64,000 nt of DNA from Halobaculum limi. Its GTDB lineage: Archaea; Halobacteriota; Halobacteria; Halobacteriales; Haloferacaceae. The position numbers and the translations under genes were made by a program. Where the stretch lies: NCBI RefSeq assembly GCF_029490015.1, contig NZ_CP120468.1, positions 2,852,001 to 2,916,000 on the forward strand, written 5' to 3'. Below the pieces are notes generated by a model. That model ran no database searches and was not told the origin of the DNA. It saw only the letters and a list, made by a program, of their open reading frames with translations. Positions 62,223 to 64,000 of this stretch are shown here, one piece after another. Position 1 is the stretch's first letter. The number at the start of each line of letters is the position of its first letter.

Positions 62223-62837
62223 ATGAGCGAGCAGTCGCTGGACGCGGACCTGTGCGTGCGCGAGTGTGAGCGGTGCCCGGCGCTCGTCGACTCGCGGTCG
62301 CGCATCGTCAACGGCGTCGGCCCGACCGACGCCGACCTGGTGTTCGTCGGGGAAGCGCCCGGCGCGAACGAGGACGAACAGGGCGAACCGTTCGTCGGGC
62401 GGTCGGGGACGGTCCTCGACGACGCGCTTCGCGACGCCGGCCTCGCACGCTCGGACGTGCGCATCACCAACTGCGTGAAGTGCCGCCCGCCGGACAATCG
62501 CGACCCCCACAGCGAGGAACTCGACAACTGTCGCGGCTACCTCGCGGAGGAACTCGACCGCATCGACCCCGAACTGGTCGTCACCCTCGGGAAAGTCCCG
62601 TCTCAACACCTACTCGGACGCTCGGTCGCCGTGACCAGCGAGAACGGCGAAGTGTTCGACGCCCGCGTGGGCGAGACGAGCGTTCGCCTCCTCGTGTGTC
62701 TCCACCCGGCGGCGACGCTGTACGACCGGAGTCAGGCCGACGCCTTCGAGGAGACGATTCGCGAGGCCGCTCGACTCGCTGGCCTCGACGACGACGAGAG
62801 CGGAAGCGGCGGCCAGTCTCGCCTCGGCGACTACTGA
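62223..62837 (+). CDS. Uracil-DNA glycosylase, type 4
   Basis: 204-residue Fe-S cluster uracil-DNA glycosylase (family 4). The active-site segment FVGEAPGANEDEQGEPFVGR is near residues 40-60, and cluster Cys residues lie in CERCPAL and NCVKCRPP. The downstream LLVCLHPAA is the second catalytic block (HP[S/A]). It removes uracil from DNA to start base-excision repair. It overlaps the convergent rhomboid gene by 7 nt. Confidence 0.93.
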   Translation: MSEQSLDADLCVRECERCPALVDSRSRIVNGVGPTDADLVFVGEAPGANEDEQGEPFVGRSGTVLDDALRDAGLARSDVRITNCVKCRPPDNRDPHSEELDNCRGYLAEELDRIDPELVVTLGKVPSQHLLGRSVAVTSENGEVFDARVGETSVRLLVCLHPAATLYDRSQADAFEETIREAARLAGLDDDESGSGGQSRLGDY

Positions 62838-63511
62838 TCGTCGCGGACCGGAGCAGAGGCGGGTCGCCACAGCGACCCGACCAAGAGGCCGACGACCAGT
62901 CCCACGAGGTGGCCGCCGTTGACCGCCAGCGGCGCGTCGGGAAGCGCCGCGGCGAGGTTCCACACCACGTCGAGCAGCGAGGTGATGCCGACGACGGCCG
63001 CGAGCGTGTCGAGTTCCGTGAGCGTGTGCCGGAAGCGGATGCCGCGGGCGAGTGCGAACCCGCCGAGTGCGTAGCCGAGGCCGCTGATGCCGTAGAAGGC
63101 GACGTTCGGTTCGGGGCTGAACTGGAGGAGGACGAGGTAGCCAGCCGCCAGCGACGCCGTCGCTGCCGTCACCACGAACGCCCAGTAGCCGCCCGGCGAG
63201 AAGTGCCGCTCCTGTGGCGCGAGGACGACGAGAACGAGCAGGTTTGACAGCAGGTGCAGTGGCCCGCGGTGCAAGAACAGCGACAGCAGGTACACGCTGC
63301 GTCCACCCTCTAGGTACAGCAACGCGGTGAACGACCGCACCGAGGGCAGTCCCGTCAGCGTCGCGCCCGCGACCTGCAGAATGAACACGACGACCGTGAC
63401 GAACGCGAGCGTCAGCGTCGTCTGCGTGTGTGCCGTCCGGTACTGGCGAGCGAGCGTCCCGGCGAACTCGCGGAGGTCGTCGCTCGACGCCGTCGCCTCG
63501 TCGCCGTCCAT
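62831..63511 (-). CDS. Rhomboid family intramembrane protease, second copy
   Basis: 226-residue polytopic membrane protein. Rhomboid residues are His86 and Asn90 in HLLSN, nucleophile Ser143 in YGISGLGYALGG and His201 in NGGHLVGLVVG. A hydrophilic ~30-residue N-terminus (MDGDEATASSDDLREFAGTL) precedes the first helix. Clearly distinct from the rhomboid at 14669. The ATG at 63511 was chosen; a 7-residue extension exists. Confidence 0.83.
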   Translation of the reverse strand: MDGDEATASSDDLREFAGTLARQYRTAHTQTTLTLAFVTVVVFILQVAGATLTGLPSVRSFTALLYLEGGRSVYLLSLFLHRGPLHLLSNLLVLVVLAPQERHFSPGGYWAFVVTAATASLAAGYLVLLQFSPEPNVAFYGISGLGYALGGFALARGIRFRHTLTELDTLAAVVGITSLLDVVWNLAAALPDAPLAVNGGHLVGLVVGLLVGSLWRPASAPVRDDQ

Positions 63512-63616
63512 CGTCGTCGCCTCGGGGGGCACTCGGGTTAGCCCTTGCGCGTGACCGTGGCCGTCGCTCGGCGTGTGGCGTCGATAAAAACGGGTGTGAC
63601 TGTGTCGCGTCGGCCG

Positions 63617-64000
63617 TTACTTGCCGCCGCGGTTGCCGCGCGAGACCGACGGTCGCGTCTTCTCGGTGCCCTTGCCGCGCTTGCTCAGGCCACGGTTCGA
63701 GGAGCCAGCGTTCGTGAGACCGCGGAACGCACGACCCTTGTGAGAGTCGTCACAGATCCAGTTGAGTTCGTCGTCGTTCTGGATCGCGGGGTGCTCGGGG
63801 TCGACGAGGATCGCTTCGAACCACTTCTGCGAGCCGTCCTGCCCGACCGAGTAGGAGGCGAGGACGCGCAGGTTCGGGTACTTGCGGGAGACGCGTTCCT
63901 CACCGATGCGCTGGATGGACTTCCGGCGACCGATGCGGTTGACGCCTTGGCGCTTCGAGCGGCGGCCGGCCTTGTGGCGCTGCTTGCGCGCGCCACCCTT
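63617..64000 (-). CDS. rpl15e: 50S ribosomal protein L15e (eL15), 5' part beyond the window
   Basis: The visible C-terminal 127 residues begin [20 protein letters not shown] and end [34 protein letters not shown] and [22 protein letters not shown] are diagnostic of L15e, a basic protein at the large-subunit surface. The start codon is upstream of the minus-strand window edge, so it is incomplete here. Confidence 0.95.
   Translation of the reverse strand, partial: KGGARKQRHKAGRRSKRQGVNRIGRRKSIQRIGEERVSRKYPNLRVLASYSVGQDGSQKWFEAILVDPEHPAIQNDDELNWICDDSHKGRAFRGLTNAGSSNRGLSKRGKGTEKTRPSVSRGNRGGK

Noticed and set aside
1-64000. CRISPR arrays, insertion sequences, prophage genes, restriction or toxin-antitoxin systems
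   Set aside because: No spaced repeats, transposase motifs, phage structural genes or defence gene families were recognised.

Overview
The window is chromosomal DNA of a halophilic archaeon (class Halobacteria). The evidence is the high GC content with GC-ending codons, very acidic proteins, frequent leaderless starts about 25-30 nt after TATA-like boxes, archaeal information-processing genes (split RNA polymerase A'/A'', NusA with two KH domains, aEF-2, aEF-1alpha, thermosome, Sec61beta, L40e, L15e), Tat signal peptides with lipoboxes, a PGF-CTERM-like tail, and many families known mainly from haloarchaea. I cannot assign a genus. No IS element, prophage or CRISPR array was seen. The content looks like core genome with small accessory insertions.

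Layout. 1-4772: end of rpoA1, rpoA2, nusA, an inserted mscS, a 468-bp hairpin-rich gap, then rps12 and rps7. 4773-8513: a block between rps7 and fusA with a wHTH regulator, a coupled HAD phosphatase and class II aldolase, a small membrane-protein gene broken by a perfect 22-bp tandem duplication, a membrane protein and an HExxH protein. 8514-14566: fusA, an ACT-domain protein with homoserine dehydrogenase (preceded by a Thr-rich leader ORF), then tuf and rps10. 14669-20825: rhomboid, tRNA-Ala(CGC), HAD hydrolase, acyl-CoA ligase, a 654-bp gap with a 27-nt hairpin, epoxide hydrolase-like protein, and small or membrane proteins. 20865-29585: RNB ribonuclease, zinc-finger and PUA proteins, lipoprotein, DUF1028, sepF, a PrsW protease, a FAU-1 RNase operon, an acetyltransferase and a NifU-like protein.

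29697-45475: a cell-surface LVIVD-repeat protein, ROK glucokinase, UspA, several haloarchaeal DUF proteins, a YgfZ/GcvT-like protein, a geranylgeranyl reductase family protein, a BNR-repeat protein, uvrA, a penicillin acylase family protein and small proteins. 45656-54566: thermosome, an ornithine cyclodeaminase family protein, bacterial-type leuS, two Hsp20 genes around hisH. 54759-64000: pheA, a phosphonate/phosphite-type ABC transporter (phnD-phnC-phnE), hisE-pdxT, sec61beta, thioredoxin, rpl40e, a metallo-beta-lactamase fold protein, DUF5786, DUF99, uracil-DNA glycosylase, a second rhomboid and the 3' part of rpl15e.

Functional themes are transcription and translation (rpo, nusA, rps/rpl, elongation factors, leuS, tRNA), RNA turnover (RNB, FAU-1, PUA), amino-acid synthesis (hom, hisH, hisE, pheA), protein folding (thermosome, two Hsp20) and membrane proteolysis (two rhomboids, PrsW). 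The least explained signals are the hairpin-rich gap before rps12, the slippage-type tandem duplications (one disrupting a gene), the Thr-rich leader ORF before the homoserine dehydrogenase pair, and the isolated hairpin at 18742-18768. Functions are inferred from motifs and family knowledge; no database search was run.
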